In this document: positions 27,313-36,481 of the stretch, in pieces
Numbering within the stretch: the stretch's first letter is position 1
Layout of the letters: the number at the start of each line of letters is the position of its first letter
NCBI GenBank assembly: GCA_001971685.1
Contig: CP019326.1
Coordinates: 1,736,001 to 1,800,000 of the forward strand
Direction: 5' to 3'
DNA length: 64,000 nt
From: Halomonas sp. 1513
GTDB taxonomy: Bacteria; Pseudomonadota; Gammaproteobacteria; Pseudomonadales; Halomonadaceae
Notes under the pieces: model-generated
The model's input: only the letters and a program-made list of their open reading frames with translations
Databases searched by the model: none
Told to the model about the DNA's origin: nothing
Translations under genes and position numbers: made by a program

Positions 27313-28461
27313 CTACCCGGCCTCGACGCGATTTCGCCCATTCTGCTTGGCCAGGTAGAGGGCCTGGTCGGCGCGGGGGTAGAGGGCGGCGAAGCTGTTG
27401 TCGGGCGGGGCGATGTCGGTGCGGCTGGTGGTGACGCCGGCGCTGATGGTGATAGTCAGTGCCTCGGCCTTGCCGGGGGCGCCGCGGAAGGCGTGCTCGG
27501 CCACCGCGCGGCGCAGCCGCTCGCACAGCTCGGCGGCGCCGGCGGCGTCGGTGGCGGGCATCAGCACGCAGAACTCCTCGCCGCCGATGCGCGCCACCAC
27601 GTCGGCGCGGCGCACCACGTCCCTGAGCAGGCTGCCCAGGGCGACCAGAATGCGGTCGCCGGTGGGGTGGCCGTGCTCATCGTTGACCTGCTTGAAGTGG
27701 TCGATGTCGATCAGCGCCAGGCTGATCGGCGCGCCGCTGCGGGTGCTCTGGGCGAACAGCCGGCTGGCCTGGTCGAGCAGCGCGCGGCGGTTGTTGAGGC
27801 CGGTGAGTTCGTCGGTGACGCTGAGCGCCTCGACCTGCTGCTTCTGGCGCATGATCTTGAACAGCGCCGCCATCAGCGCGGCGATCACCACCATGACCAG
27901 CAGCGCCAGGGCGACGATCCAGCGCGTCAGGCGCTGCATCAGCCGCTGCTGGTCGGCGGCGGCGTTGAACACCAGATGGTGCAGCTCGCTGTAGATGAAG
28001 GCCAGGCTGTCATCGAGCTGCTCGCTGAGCGTCTCGAGCCGCTCCAGGCGCTGCGGGTTGTGCAGGCTGTTGGCCAGCAGCGGCTCGGCTTCCCTGAGCA
28101 GGCGGTCGAGCACGCGATACTCGTCGAGGATGTGCTGGTAGTCGTGCGCCGGCAGGGCGCTGCGCGACAGGTACTGGTTGATGCTGCTCTGGCGGGTGGC
28201 GATGATCCACAGCCGATCCAGCGCCTGCTGCTGGTGGAGGGGCTCGGGGTTCTCCACCAGGCCCTCGATGGCCTGCTGGATGTAGAGGTTGTCCTGCTGG
28301 CCGCGCACCACTTCGCTGGCAAAGCCCAGGTAGTCGGCGCCGAGATGGCGGCCGGCGTTGTTGGCGAAGCTCCAGGCGGTGCCGATCAGCAGCGCGCCGA
28401 GCAGCGCGAACAGCAGGCACAGCGGCAATAACCGTTGCTGCGTCAGACGGGGTAGGCGCAT
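27313..28461 (-). CDS. Membrane diguanylate cyclase (GGDEF)
   Basis: Makes c-di-GMP from two GTP. The 382-residue protein has an N-terminal membrane helix, a helical periplasmic domain (about 35-150), a second membrane helix (about 155-178) and a GGDEF domain starting VTDELTGLNNRRAL. The active site is GGEEF and a product-inhibition site RRAD lies five residues before it, so it should be active and feedback controlled. It begins 7 bases after the periplasmic partner gene at 28469, which could feed it a signal. It may supply the c-di-GMP read by LapD in the same window (inference). Confidence 0.9.
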   Translation of the reverse strand: MRLPRLTQQRLLPLCLLFALLGALLIGTAWSFANNAGRHLGADYLGFASEVVRGQQDNLYIQQAIEGLVENPEPLHQQQALDRLWIIATRQSSINQYLSRSALPAHDYQHILDEYRVLDRLLREAEPLLANSLHNPQRLERLETLSEQLDDSLAFIYSELHHLVFNAAADQQRLMQRLTRWIVALALLVMVVIAALMAALFKIMRQKQQVEALSVTDELTGLNNRRALLDQASRLFAQSTRSGAPISLALIDIDHFKQVNDEHGHPTGDRILVALGSLLRDVVRRADVVARIGGEEFCVLMPATDAAGAAELCERLRRAVAEHAFRGAPGKAEALTITISAGVTTSRTDIAPPDNSFAALYPRADQALYLAKQNGRNRVEAG

Positions 28462-28468
28462 AGGTGAC

Positions 28469-28984
28469 TCAGCGGGCGCGCAGGGTGGTGATCGACCAGA
28501 TCCACTTGCTCAACGGCTCGCTGCCGTCGTGCACCGCCTCGATGTCGGCGGGTACCGTGAGCATCAGCGGGCCATGCTGGTGGTCGGGTATCGGCTCGCC
28601 GTCGAGGCGGGTCACCAGCAGGTAGGTCTTCTCGTCGCGCTCGTCGGGGCTCAGGAACACGGTGTAGTCGTCGCGGGCGATAAAGCGCAGCCGCTGGTGC
28701 TGGTCGAGGTCGTGGGCGGCCAGGAAGTCATTCAGCAGTACGCCGAGGAACTCGCCCTCCAGCCCTTCGGGGTGCGCCATCTCGACGGCGTAGAGCGGCA
28801 GCGTCTCGATCTCGGCCAGCGACAGCCGCTGCTCCCGGTCGCCGTTCTCGAGGGTGAGGACCGGGGAGCTGTCCCGGGAGGGCGCGCGCTCGCTGGGGGC
28901 GAGCTCGGCGGCCAGCAGTGGGGGGCTGGCGAGCAGCACCCACGCCATTGCAAGGGGGACTGCCCCCCGGGTCATCTTGGTCAT
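28469..28984 (-). CDS. Periplasmic protein resembling molybdopterin-binding oxidoreductase domains
   Basis: 171 residues with a signal peptide (cleavage near LLAAEL) and a single domain with LSLAEIETLPLYAVEM and FLGVLLNDFLAAHDL, reminiscent of the oxidoreductase molybdopterin-binding fold, but short and without an obvious cofactor cysteine. Encoded directly upstream of the diguanylate cyclase in one unit, suggesting a periplasmic sensor or accessory role. Specific function unknown. Confidence 0.65.
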   Translation of the reverse strand: MTKMTRGAVPLAMAWVLLASPPLLAAELAPSERAPSRDSSPVLTLENGDREQRLSLAEIETLPLYAVEMAHPEGLEGEFLGVLLNDFLAAHDLDQHQRLRFIARDDYTVFLSPDERDEKTYLLVTRLDGEPIPDHQHGPLMLTVPADIEAVHDGSEPLSKWIWSITTLRAR

Positions 28985-29100
28985 GGTCGTTTCCCTGCTT
29001 GGCCGCCAGTTCCCTGTGACATCGAGTCACTGCTTGTGACTGGCGGCGCTGCGTCAATCGTCGGCGTACGTCTTCGCGTGCTGCCTCGTTGCGGGCGGCC

Positions 29101-29379
29101 TCAATAGAGCGCCTGCTCTTCGCTGATCACCTCCTTCAACAGTTCCAGAAACAGCCGGTCGGCGTCGGAGTGCTCGGCCGGGTCGTCGGGGATGTGCACG
29201 CTGGTGGTGTCGCTGATCTCGCGGGCGATGCCGGCGAGCATGTCGCGCTCGTTGAGGTCGGCGTGGCGGCGCGCGATGGCCAGCGACTGTTCGAGGATCG
29301 CCGGCTCCTGCAGCATTTTCTTGATGAAGCCGCGCAGCTCATTGATCACGCGGGTCTTGTGGATCTCGGATGCGGACAT
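29101..29379 (-). CDS. Conserved hypothetical small cytoplasmic protein
   Basis: 92 residues, helical and acidic, with no membrane segment and no motif I recognise. ATG at 29379 has AGGG seven bases upstream; a TTG two codons earlier is the alternative. It stands alone between the GGDEF unit and the adhesin export operon, transcribed away from the latter. Confidence 0.6.
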   Translation of the reverse strand: MSASEIHKTRVINELRGFIKKMLQEPAILEQSLAIARRHADLNERDMLAGIAREISDTTSVHIPDDPAEHSDADRLFLELLKEVISEEQALY

Positions 29380-29715
29380 GTGCAAGCCCTGTCATGCGGT
29401 TGGCGAGGTCGGCGCAGCCGGGCTGCGCGCTTAGCCAGACGATAGCACAGCAGGTGGCCGCATGACGCGGGTGAGGGTGGCTTTTTCGTGTAAGAGATCT
29501 CCTACAAAAACTGTCCTATATCTCTTAGCTCTCAGGGGCAGTAAAAGCATTGGACAATCCACTAATCTCGGTTACGCTTGATTACAAATAAATGCTTAGT
29601 GTCGCCCGCAAGGCGCGCGCATAGTGGCTCGTGGATCACGCGCCGCTAACCATAACAAGCAAACAGTGGCGCTGGCTGAAGCCGGCGCCGCGTCATACGC
29701 AAGGGAGTAGGATCC
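29380..29715. other. Intergenic region upstream of the adhesin export operon
   Basis: About 330 bases with no gene. It becomes AT-rich from 29480 and contains inverted motifs described separately. The promoter of the lapE-lapB-lapC-luxR unit must be here; no clear consensus hexamer pair was picked. Confidence 0.6.
29490..29527. promoter_or_regulatory. Candidate operator: near-palindrome plus inverted half-site
   Basis: GTAAGAGATCTCCTAC at 29490-29505 is palindromic but for one pair, and ATCTCTTA at 29520-29527 repeats its left arm TAAGAGAT (29491-29498) in inverted orientation. It is an AT-rich site about 190 bases before the lapE start, suitable for a LuxR-type or biofilm regulator; the regulator is unknown. 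Confidence 0.4.
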
Positions 29716-32010
29716 ATGACATCATTCAGCGCCCCGGGCTTTCGCCGTCGGTTTCCTTCCATGATCCGCCACACCGCCACCCAGGTGACCACCCTGGCGC
29801 TGCTCGCCGGGTTCGCGCTGCCGGCCGCCGCCCAGGCGCCGAGTGGCCTGGCCGGGATGTCGTCGCCGGGCAGCAGCGATCTGCGCGAAGTGGTGCAGCG
29901 TGCGGTGTCGACCAACCCCGAGGTGCGCGCGGCCTACAACGGCTTTCGTGCCTCGACCAATGAAGTCGATATCGCCCGCGGCGGTTACCTGCCGAGCGTC
30001 GATGTCACTGCCGGCATTGGCCGAGAGCGACGCGAAGGCGACGGCCGCGGCACCTTCGACACCGACTTCGCCGAGCTGTCGCTGACCCAGATGATCTACG
30101 ACGGTTTCGCCACCCGCAGCGAGGTCGAGCGCCTCGACCGCGCCAAGCTGGTGCGCTACTACGAGCTGTTGGGGGCCAGCGAAGAGGTGGCGCTGGAAGC
30201 CGCGCGAGCCTACCAGGACGTGCGCCGCTATCGCGAGCTGGTGGAGCTGGCGCGGGACAACTACCGCGAGCACATGCGCGTCTTCAATCAGATCGAGGAG
30301 CGCGTCGGTTCCGGCGCTGGGCGACGGGTCGACCTGGAGCAGATCAGCGGGCGCCTGGCGCTGGCCGAGTCCAACCTGATGACCGAAGCCTCCAACCTTC
30401 ACGACGTCAGCTCGCGCTACCAGCGCCTGGTCGGCGACCTGCCGGCCGAGAGCCTGGCGCCGGCGCCGTCGTTGGACGCTGAGCTGCCGCCGTCGGTCAA
30501 CGACGCGGTACGCATGGCCTACGAGGGCAACCCCAACTTCCACGCCGCCATCGAGAACATCGAATCGGCCCGCGCCGAGCAGGCCGGCACCCGCTCGGCG
30601 TTCCAGCCGCGCCTGGAGTTCCGCGCCCGCACCGGGACCAACAACCAGAGCGACTTCACCGGCCGTCGTGACCAGCACGTCGCCGAGCTGGTGGCGACCA
30701 TGAACCTCTACCGCGGTGGCAGCGACCGCGCCTCGTTCCGCCGCGCCAGCGACCTGGTCGAGCAGTCCATCGACCTGCGCGACGTCGAGTGCGTCAATCT
30801 GCGTCAGACTACCCAGATCGCCTACAACGACACCCAGCGGCTGCGCGAGCAGATGCAGTACCTCAATGAGCACCGCCAGTCCATCGACCGGGTGCGCGGC
30901 GCCTACCAGCAGCAGTTCGATATCGGCCAGCGTACGCTGCTCGACGTGCTCGACAGTGAGAACGAGTACTTCGAGGCCAGCCGTGCCTACATCAACGCCG
31001 AGTATGACGTGGCGATTGCCGATGCCCGCACCCTGGCGGCGATGGGCAAGCTGATGCCGGCATTGGGCGTGATGCGTGACGACACCCCTAGCCTGGCCGA
31101 GCTCTCCAGCGACGGCGTCACCATCAACGCCGACGATATCTGCCCGGCCCAGGGCCCGGCGGGCTTCACCCTCGAAGACCTGACCGGCGACCTGAGCGTG
31201 TCGGCGCCAACCCGTGCGCCAGACGTGACCATCAGCGCCGATGCCCTGTTCGCGGTCAATAGCGCCGAGCTGAGCGCTGCGGCACGCGGCGAGCTCAACG
31301 AGCTGGCGGTGCAGATCCGCCAGCGTGACGACCTGGCGCGGGTATTCATCGCCGGTCACGCCGACAGCACCGGCAGCGATGCCATCAACGACCCGCTGTC
31401 CGAGGCGCGGGCGCGCAGCGTGGCCGACTACCTGGCTTCCCAGGGCGTGTCGCCGGGGCTGCTGGAGAGCCGCGGCTACGGCTCCAACAACCCGGTGGCC
31501 AGCAACGACACCGCCGACGGGCGCCGCCAGAACCGCCGCGTCGAGGTCACCCTGGAAACCAACGGTGAGAACCTCGACATGACCGGCACCCCGCTGCGCA
31601 GCCGCGACCTCAGCGAGCGCTGGAGCCTCGAGCGCCCGGCCCCCGAGGCCCCGGCGGCCGTGGCCGAGGCGCCTGCCGTTGAGGCGCCGGCGCTGCGCTG
31701 GGAGCAGGAAGTGGCGTCGATCAGCGTCGCCGCGGCGCCGGCCGATAGCCTGGCCGACACGGCGCTGCCCGAGGCGCCGGCGGACTCGCTGGTGCAGGTG
31801 GTGGCGGTGAGCTCCGCCGAGCGTGCCGCCGAGCTCGAGGCGCAGCTCAGTGCCGAGCTGGGTAGCCCGGTGCGGGTGCGCAACGGCGGCCGGCTGTATA
31901 GTCTCCAGTTGGGTCCGGTGGCCCAGTCCGAGGCCGAGACCCTGCGTAGCCGGGTCGCCGGGCTGGGCTTTGCTGAAGCGTATCTGATCTCGGCCGATAA
32001 CCCCTCTTGA
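29716..32010 (+). CDS. lapE: Type I secretion outer-membrane protein: TolC-OmpA-SPOR fusion (LapE-like)
   Basis: Outer-membrane channel of the adhesin exporter. After a signal peptide (ending AAAQA) residues about 55-470 are a TolC-family channel with paired repeats (LREVVQRAVSTNPEVRAA; TLLDVLDSENEYFEASRAY). Residues about 505-615 are an OmpA C-terminal peptidoglycan-binding domain (NDPLSEARARSVADYL, GRRQNRRVEV). After a Pro/Ala-rich linker, residues 693-764 look like a SPOR domain (VQVVAVSSAERAAELEAQL ... YSLQLGPV). TolC plus OmpA occur as neighbours in Lap/Agg operons; one polypeptide with SPOR added is unusual. A ribosome site GGGAG precedes the ATG. Confidence 0.88.
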   Translation: MTSFSAPGFRRRFPSMIRHTATQVTTLALLAGFALPAAAQAPSGLAGMSSPGSSDLREVVQRAVSTNPEVRAAYNGFRASTNEVDIARGGYLPSVDVTAGIGRERREGDGRGTFDTDFAELSLTQMIYDGFATRSEVERLDRAKLVRYYELLGASEEVALEAARAYQDVRRYRELVELARDNYREHMRVFNQIEERVGSGAGRRVDLEQISGRLALAESNLMTEASNLHDVSSRYQRLVGDLPAESLAPAPSLDAELPPSVNDAVRMAYEGNPNFHAAIENIESARAEQAGTRSAFQPRLEFRARTGTNNQSDFTGRRDQHVAELVATMNLYRGGSDRASFRRASDLVEQSIDLRDVECVNLRQTTQIAYNDTQRLREQMQYLNEHRQSIDRVRGAYQQQFDIGQRTLLDVLDSENEYFEASRAYINAEYDVAIADARTLAAMGKLMPALGVMRDDTPSLAELSSDGVTINADDICPAQGPAGFTLEDLTGDLSVSAPTRAPDVTISADALFAVNSAELSAAARGELNELAVQIRQRDDLARVFIAGHADSTGSDAINDPLSEARARSVADYLASQGVSPGLLESRGYGSNNPVASNDTADGRRQNRRVEVTLETNGENLDMTGTPLRSRDLSERWSLERPAPEAPAAVAEAPAVEAPALRWEQEVASISVAAAPADSLADTALPEAPADSLVQVVAVSSAERAAELEAQLSAELGSPVRVRNGGRLYSLQLGPVAQSEAETLRSRVAGLGFAEAYLISADNPS

Positions 32011-32094
32011 GGGCGCGTTGTCCATAGAGCGACATGAACGTCACAGTGCCCGAGCCGCAGGTGGGAATGAATCAACAGGGGTGAAGGGGCAACC

Positions 32095-34263
32095 GTGACC
32101 AGCGATGCCAAATATGCCGTAGAGGCGGAGCGCCAGCCGCCGCCGCAGGATGACCTGCTTGAGTGCCTGCGCGTGGTGGCACGCGCGCACGACCAGGAGA
32201 TGGGCCGCGATGCGCTGGTGGCCGGCCTGCCGCTGGAAGAGGGTAGGCTGACCCCGGGGGTGTTCCCTCGCGCGGCGTCGCGTGCCGGGCTCGCCGCCCG
32301 CCATGCCCGCTCGCGGCTGGTGCAGCTCAACCCGGCGCTGATGCCGGTGGTGGTGCTGCTCGAGCCGGGCCGCGCCTGTGTGCTGGTGTCGCTCGACGTC
32401 AAGTCGCGCACGGCGCGGGTGATCTTTCCCGAGCTTGGCGAGGCGGCCACCGAGGTCGGCCTCGACGAGCTGCAGGCGCGCTACAGCGGGCGGGTGATCT
32501 ACGCGCGGCCCAAGTTCCGCTTCGATGCCCGCGGCCCCGAGGTCAACAAGCAGAAGTCCCGCCACTGGTTCTGGGGCGTGATCCGCGAGAACCGCCGGCT
32601 GTATCGCGACGTGATCATCGGCTCGGTGATGATCAACCTGTTCGCGGTGGCCATGCCGCTGTTCGTGATGAACGTCTACGACCGGGTGGTCCCCAACCAG
32701 GCCACCGAGACGCTGTGGGTGCTGGCCGCGGGGATCTTCGTGGTGCTGTGCTTCGACCTGGCGCTGCGGCTGATGCGCAACGCCTTCGTCGACCTGGCGG
32801 CGAGCCGTGCCGACGTCAAGCTGTCGGCGTCGATCATGCAGCGGGTGCTGGGCATGCGCCTCGAGGCGCGGCCGGCCTCCACCGGCTCGTTCGCCGCCAC
32901 CCTGCAGTCGTTCGAGTCGGTGCGCGCCTTCATCGGCTCGGCCACGGTGGTGGGGCTGGTCGATCTGCCGTTCGTGCTGATGTTCGTGGCGATCATCGCC
33001 ATCATCGGCGTGCCGCTGGCGATCCCCATCGCGGTGGGAATCTTGTTCGTGCTGCTCTACGCGCTGGCCGCCCAGAGCAAGCTGCACGAGCTCTCCGAGA
33101 CCACCTGGCGGGTCGGCGCGCAGCGCAACGCCACCCTGGTGGAGTCGCTGGGCAACCTCGAGACGGTCAAGACGCTGCGCGCCGAGAGCCGCCTGCAGGC
33201 GCTGTGGGAGAAGACCACGGCGTTCCTGTCGCGCACCTCGGCGCAGCTGCGGCTGATCAGTTCGTCGGTGTCGAGCGTGGCGCTGTGGGCTCAGCACACC
33301 GTGGCGGTGGCGGTGATCATCGTCGGCGTCTACCTGATCATCGAGGGCGACCTCAGCCAGGGTGGGCTGATCGCCGCCTACCTGCTGTCGTCGCGGGCCA
33401 TGGCGCCGGTCAGCCAGGCCGCGGCGCTGCTCGCCCAGTATCACCAGTCGTCGACCGCGCTGGAGTCGCTCAACGGGGTGATGGACAAGCCGGTGGAGCG
33501 CCCCGAGGGCAAGTCCTTCGTTGCCCGGCCTGTGGTGAGCGGCGAGGTGGAGCTCAACCGCATCACGCTGCGCTACCCCGACGAGGAGCGCGATGCGATT
33601 CGCGACATCTCGCTCAAGATCAAGCCCGGCGAGAAGGTCGCGCTGCTCGGCCGGGTCGGCTCGGGCAAGTCGACCCTCAACAAGCTGATGTTGGGCCTCT
33701 ACCAGCCGACCAGCGGCGCGGTGCTGCTCGACGGCGTGGATATCCGTCAGTTCGACCCCATCGAGCTGCGCCGGCACATTGGCTACGTGCCCCAGGACGT
33801 CAGCCTGTTCTACGGCTCGCTGCGCGAAAACGTGGTGGCCGGCGGCGGCAGCGAAGGGGTCGAGGACGAGGCGCTGCTGCAGGCGCTGGAGATCAGCGGC
33901 ATCGGCGAGATGGTCAACGCCCATCCCCACGGCGTCGACCTGCCGGTGGGCGAGCGCGGCCAGATGCTCTCTGGCGGCCAGCGTCAGGGCGTGGCGATTG
34001 CCCGGGCGGTGGTCCACGACCCGCAAATCCTGCTGCTCGACGAGCCGACCAGCGCCATGGACCACGCAAGCGAAGAGGCCTTCAAGAATCGCCTCGCCGA
34101 GTACGCCGCGGCCAAGACCATGATCGTGGTCACCCATCGCACGTCGCTGCTGTCGCTGGTCGATCGCATCGTGGTGGTCGACAGCGGCAAGATCGTCGCC
34201 GACGGACCCAAGGACAAGGTGGTCGACGCCCTGCGTAGCGGGCAGATCGGGAGAGCCAACTGA
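32095..34263 (+). CDS. lapB: Type I secretion ABC transporter/permease (LapB-like)
   Basis: Inner-membrane exporter ATPase of 722 residues. It has an N-terminal C39-like domain without the catalytic cysteine (about 20-150), a six-helix membrane domain (about 165-460), and an ABC domain with Walker A GRVGSGKST (Lys525), LSGGQRQGVAIARA near 625 and LLLLDEPTSAMD. A non-proteolytic C39-like domain is typical of exporters of RTX adhesins. The start is GTG at 32095 with GAAGGGG upstream. Its stop overlaps lapC. Confidence 0.93.
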   Translation: MTSDAKYAVEAERQPPPQDDLLECLRVVARAHDQEMGRDALVAGLPLEEGRLTPGVFPRAASRAGLAARHARSRLVQLNPALMPVVVLLEPGRACVLVSLDVKSRTARVIFPELGEAATEVGLDELQARYSGRVIYARPKFRFDARGPEVNKQKSRHWFWGVIRENRRLYRDVIIGSVMINLFAVAMPLFVMNVYDRVVPNQATETLWVLAAGIFVVLCFDLALRLMRNAFVDLAASRADVKLSASIMQRVLGMRLEARPASTGSFAATLQSFESVRAFIGSATVVGLVDLPFVLMFVAIIAIIGVPLAIPIAVGILFVLLYALAAQSKLHELSETTWRVGAQRNATLVESLGNLETVKTLRAESRLQALWEKTTAFLSRTSAQLRLISSSVSSVALWAQHTVAVAVIIVGVYLIIEGDLSQGGLIAAYLLSSRAMAPVSQAAALLAQYHQSSTALESLNGVMDKPVERPEGKSFVARPVVSGEVELNRITLRYPDEERDAIRDISLKIKPGEKVALLGRVGSGKSTLNKLMLGLYQPTSGAVLLDGVDIRQFDPIELRRHIGYVPQDVSLFYGSLRENVVAGGGSEGVEDEALLQALEISGIGEMVNAHPHGVDLPVGERGQMLSGGQRQGVAIARAVVHDPQILLLDEPTSAMDHASEEAFKNRLAEYAAAKTMIVVTHRTSLLSLVDRIVVVDSGKIVADGPKDKVVDALRSGQIGRAN

Positions 34264-35696
34264 TGAGCAAGGCGAGTACCAAAACCGCCGAACAGCAGGG
34301 CTTCGAGGCCATCGGGCGGCTCTCCGAGGGCGGCGGCCGGCCGTTTCGGCCGCTCATCGACCGCCTGTTCGCCCGCCGCGTGTCGTCGGCGCACCTCAAC
34401 CGCGACTGGGCCAGCGACGCCGACTGGGCGCGCATGCAGCAGGACCCGATACGCGCCCGCGGCTTCCTGTACACGGTGCTGCTGGCCCTGGCGGCGCTGA
34501 TCACCTGGTCGTACTTCGCCCAGATCGACGAGGTCACCCGCGGCACCGGGCGGGTGATTCCCGCCCAGCAGCTGCAGAAGGTGCAGTCGTTCGACGGCGG
34601 CGTGGTGCAGGAGATTCTGGTCCGCGAGGGGCAGATGGTCGAGGCCGGCGAGCTGCTGATGCGCATCGACCCGACCCGCTTCGTGTCGAGCTTCCGCGAG
34701 AACCGCGCCCGGGCGCTGTCGCTGCAGGCGCGCATCGCCCGGCTGCAGGCGCTGATCACCGGGTCGCCGTTCTCGCCCTCCGACGAGCTGGCCGCCGAGG
34801 CCCCGGATATCGTCGCCCAGGAGCGCGAGCTGTACGAGAGCCGCCGCGACGAGCTGCGCGAGGTCGAGAGCATCGCCCGCGACCGCCTGCGTCAGCGCCA
34901 GGAGGAGCTCAACGAAGCCGAATCGCGGCTGAGCACCGCCAGCCGCGAGCTGAGCATGGCCAGCCAGGAGCTCAACCTGACCCGGCCGCTGCTCGGCTCG
35001 GGGGCCGTCTCCGAGGTCGAGGTGCTGCGCCTCGAGCGCGAGGTGTCGCGGGCCCAAGGCGACCGCAGCCAGGCCGGCTCCCAGGTCGCCAGGCTCGAGG
35101 CTGCAGTAGAGGAGGCCGAGGCCCAGCTGCGCGAGGTGACCCTCGAGCGGCGCGGCGAGTGGCGCGACTCGCTGGCCGATGCGCTGGGCGAGCTCTCGGC
35201 ACTGGACGAGTCGAGCACCGGCCTCGAGGACCGGGTGCGGCTAGCCGAGGTGCGCGCGCCGGTGGCCGGGGTGGTGCAGCGCATGCACATCACCACCCTG
35301 GGCGGCGTGGCCCAGCCCGGTCAGGACGTGGTCGAGATCGTACCCACCGACGACCAGCTGCTGGTGGAGGCGCGAATCGCCCCGCAGGATATCGCCTTCC
35401 TGCGCCCCGGCCAGCCGGCCACCATCAAGCTGACCGCCTACGACTTCTCGATCTTCGGTGGCCTCGAGGCGGAGCTGGATCATATCAGCGCCGATACCAT
35501 TACCGACGACAACGACAACACCTTCTATCTGGTGCGGGTGAGAACCCTGGAGGGCGGCTTCGCCGACCAGGACGATCTGGCGATCATCCCCGGGATGACG
35601 GCGCAGGTGGACATCATGACCGGCAAACGCACCGTCATGGAGTACCTGCTCAAGCCGATCCTGCGCGGCACCAGTAACGCCTTGACCGAGCGCTAA
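34263..35696 (+). CDS. lapC: HlyD-family membrane fusion protein (LapC-like)
   Basis: Periplasmic adaptor linking the ABC exporter to the outer-membrane channel. The 477 residues have a cytoplasmic N-terminus, one membrane helix (about 68-88), a lipoyl-like domain GTGRVIPAQQLQKVQSFDGG, a long coiled coil rich in Glu/Arg (about 150-300) and a closing beta domain VRAPVAGVVQRMHITTLGG. The ATG overlaps the lapB stop (TGATGA). Length and layout match the HlyD/LapC family. Confidence 0.93.
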   Translation: MSKASTKTAEQQGFEAIGRLSEGGGRPFRPLIDRLFARRVSSAHLNRDWASDADWARMQQDPIRARGFLYTVLLALAALITWSYFAQIDEVTRGTGRVIPAQQLQKVQSFDGGVVQEILVREGQMVEAGELLMRIDPTRFVSSFRENRARALSLQARIARLQALITGSPFSPSDELAAEAPDIVAQERELYESRRDELREVESIARDRLRQRQEELNEAESRLSTASRELSMASQELNLTRPLLGSGAVSEVEVLRLEREVSRAQGDRSQAGSQVARLEAAVEEAEAQLREVTLERRGEWRDSLADALGELSALDESSTGLEDRVRLAEVRAPVAGVVQRMHITTLGGVAQPGQDVVEIVPTDDQLLVEARIAPQDIAFLRPGQPATIKLTAYDFSIFGGLEAELDHISADTITDDNDNTFYLVRVRTLEGGFADQDDLAIIPGMTAQVDIMTGKRTVMEYLLKPILRGTSNALTER

Positions 35697-35699
35697 CGC

Positions 35700-36320
35700 A
35701 TGAAACAACACCTTTTCGTCTGCCAGGGACTCGATGATATTCCGCGCTGGAAGGAGGCCTTCCCGCACCTGCGCCTCTGCACACCGCAGCAGGCCCGCGC
35801 CCAGGCCAGCGCCGGCGACCACGTGTGGGTGGTAAGCCAGCTGGAGGGTTGGGGCGGCCTGGTGCAGACCCTCTCCCAGCGCGGTGCGGTGTTGGTGGTG
35901 CTCTCCTATGCGCCCAGCTCGGTGGAGGCCTTCCAGGCCCTCAACGCCGGCGCCCGGGGCTACGCCCACGCCATCTCTCCGGCGCCGCTGCTGAAGCAGA
36001 TCGAGGTGGTGACCGCCAACCAGGGCATCTGGGTATGGCCCGAGCTGATGGCCCAGGTGGTCGGCTCGACCTTCCGTGCCCTGGGCGGCGAGGCGCGCAT
36101 TCGTGAAGAGGCGCTGGGCGTCCTCACCGAGCGCGAGCGCGCGGTGGCGCTGGCGGTGGCCTCGGGCAAGAGCAACAAGGAAGTCGCCCGCGACATGGAG
36201 ATCACCGACCGCACCGTCAAGGCACACCTCGGCGCGGTATTTCGCAAGCTCAAGGTGCGCGACCGCATGCAGCTGATCCTGCTGCTGACGCAGCGTAGCG
36301 AGACCACCACCGACGCCTGA
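35700..36320 (+). CDS. LuxR-type transcriptional regulator with degenerate receiver
   Basis: 206 residues. The N-terminal half has the fold pattern of a response-regulator receiver but no acidic phosphate-acceptor at the expected place (VWVVSQLEGWG). The C-terminal half is a LuxR/GerE helix-turn-helix: LTERERAVALAVASGKSNKEVARDMEITDRTVKAHLGAVFRKL. It follows lapC by three bases, so it is part of the export operon and likely controls the locus or the downstream adhesin gene. It resembles CsgD/VpsT-like biofilm regulators in form; whether it binds c-di-GMP is unknown. Confidence 0.85.
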   Translation: MKQHLFVCQGLDDIPRWKEAFPHLRLCTPQQARAQASAGDHVWVVSQLEGWGGLVQTLSQRGAVLVVLSYAPSSVEAFQALNAGARGYAHAISPAPLLKQIEVVTANQGIWVWPELMAQVVGSTFRALGGEARIREEALGVLTERERAVALAVASGKSNKEVARDMEITDRTVKAHLGAVFRKLKVRDRMQLILLLTQRSETTTDA

Positions 36321-36331
36321 CGACAGGCGTC
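36312..36331 (+). terminator. Hairpin at the end of the luxR-type gene
   Basis: GACGCCTG (36312-36319) and CAGGCGTC (36324-36331) form a perfect 8-bp stem overlapping the stop codon; no T-run follows, so termination before lapA may be partial. Confidence 0.45.
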
Positions 36332-36343
36332 GGACATTTACAT

Positions 36344-36354
36344 CAGGTTACCTG
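36344..36354. promoter_or_regulatory. Small palindrome upstream of lapA
   Basis: CAGGT-T-ACCTG lies in the 160-base gap before the adhesin gene, about 130 bases from its start; a candidate regulator site with weak support. Confidence 0.25.
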
Positions 36355-36481
36355 TCCATCGGTACTATGTTTTTCCTGCTTTGCCTCTCCTAGCCTGATG
36401 TCATAGCCCGACAAAATAGCCCGATAAAAACGCTGCCGCCGTTCCAGGCCGGTGGCATGACTACGCAGAAAGGAACAGATC

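Noticed and set aside
35700..36320. Classical phosphorylated response regulator
   Set aside because: The receiver half lacks an acidic acceptor at the expected site and no sensor kinase gene is near, so phosphorylation is not claimed.
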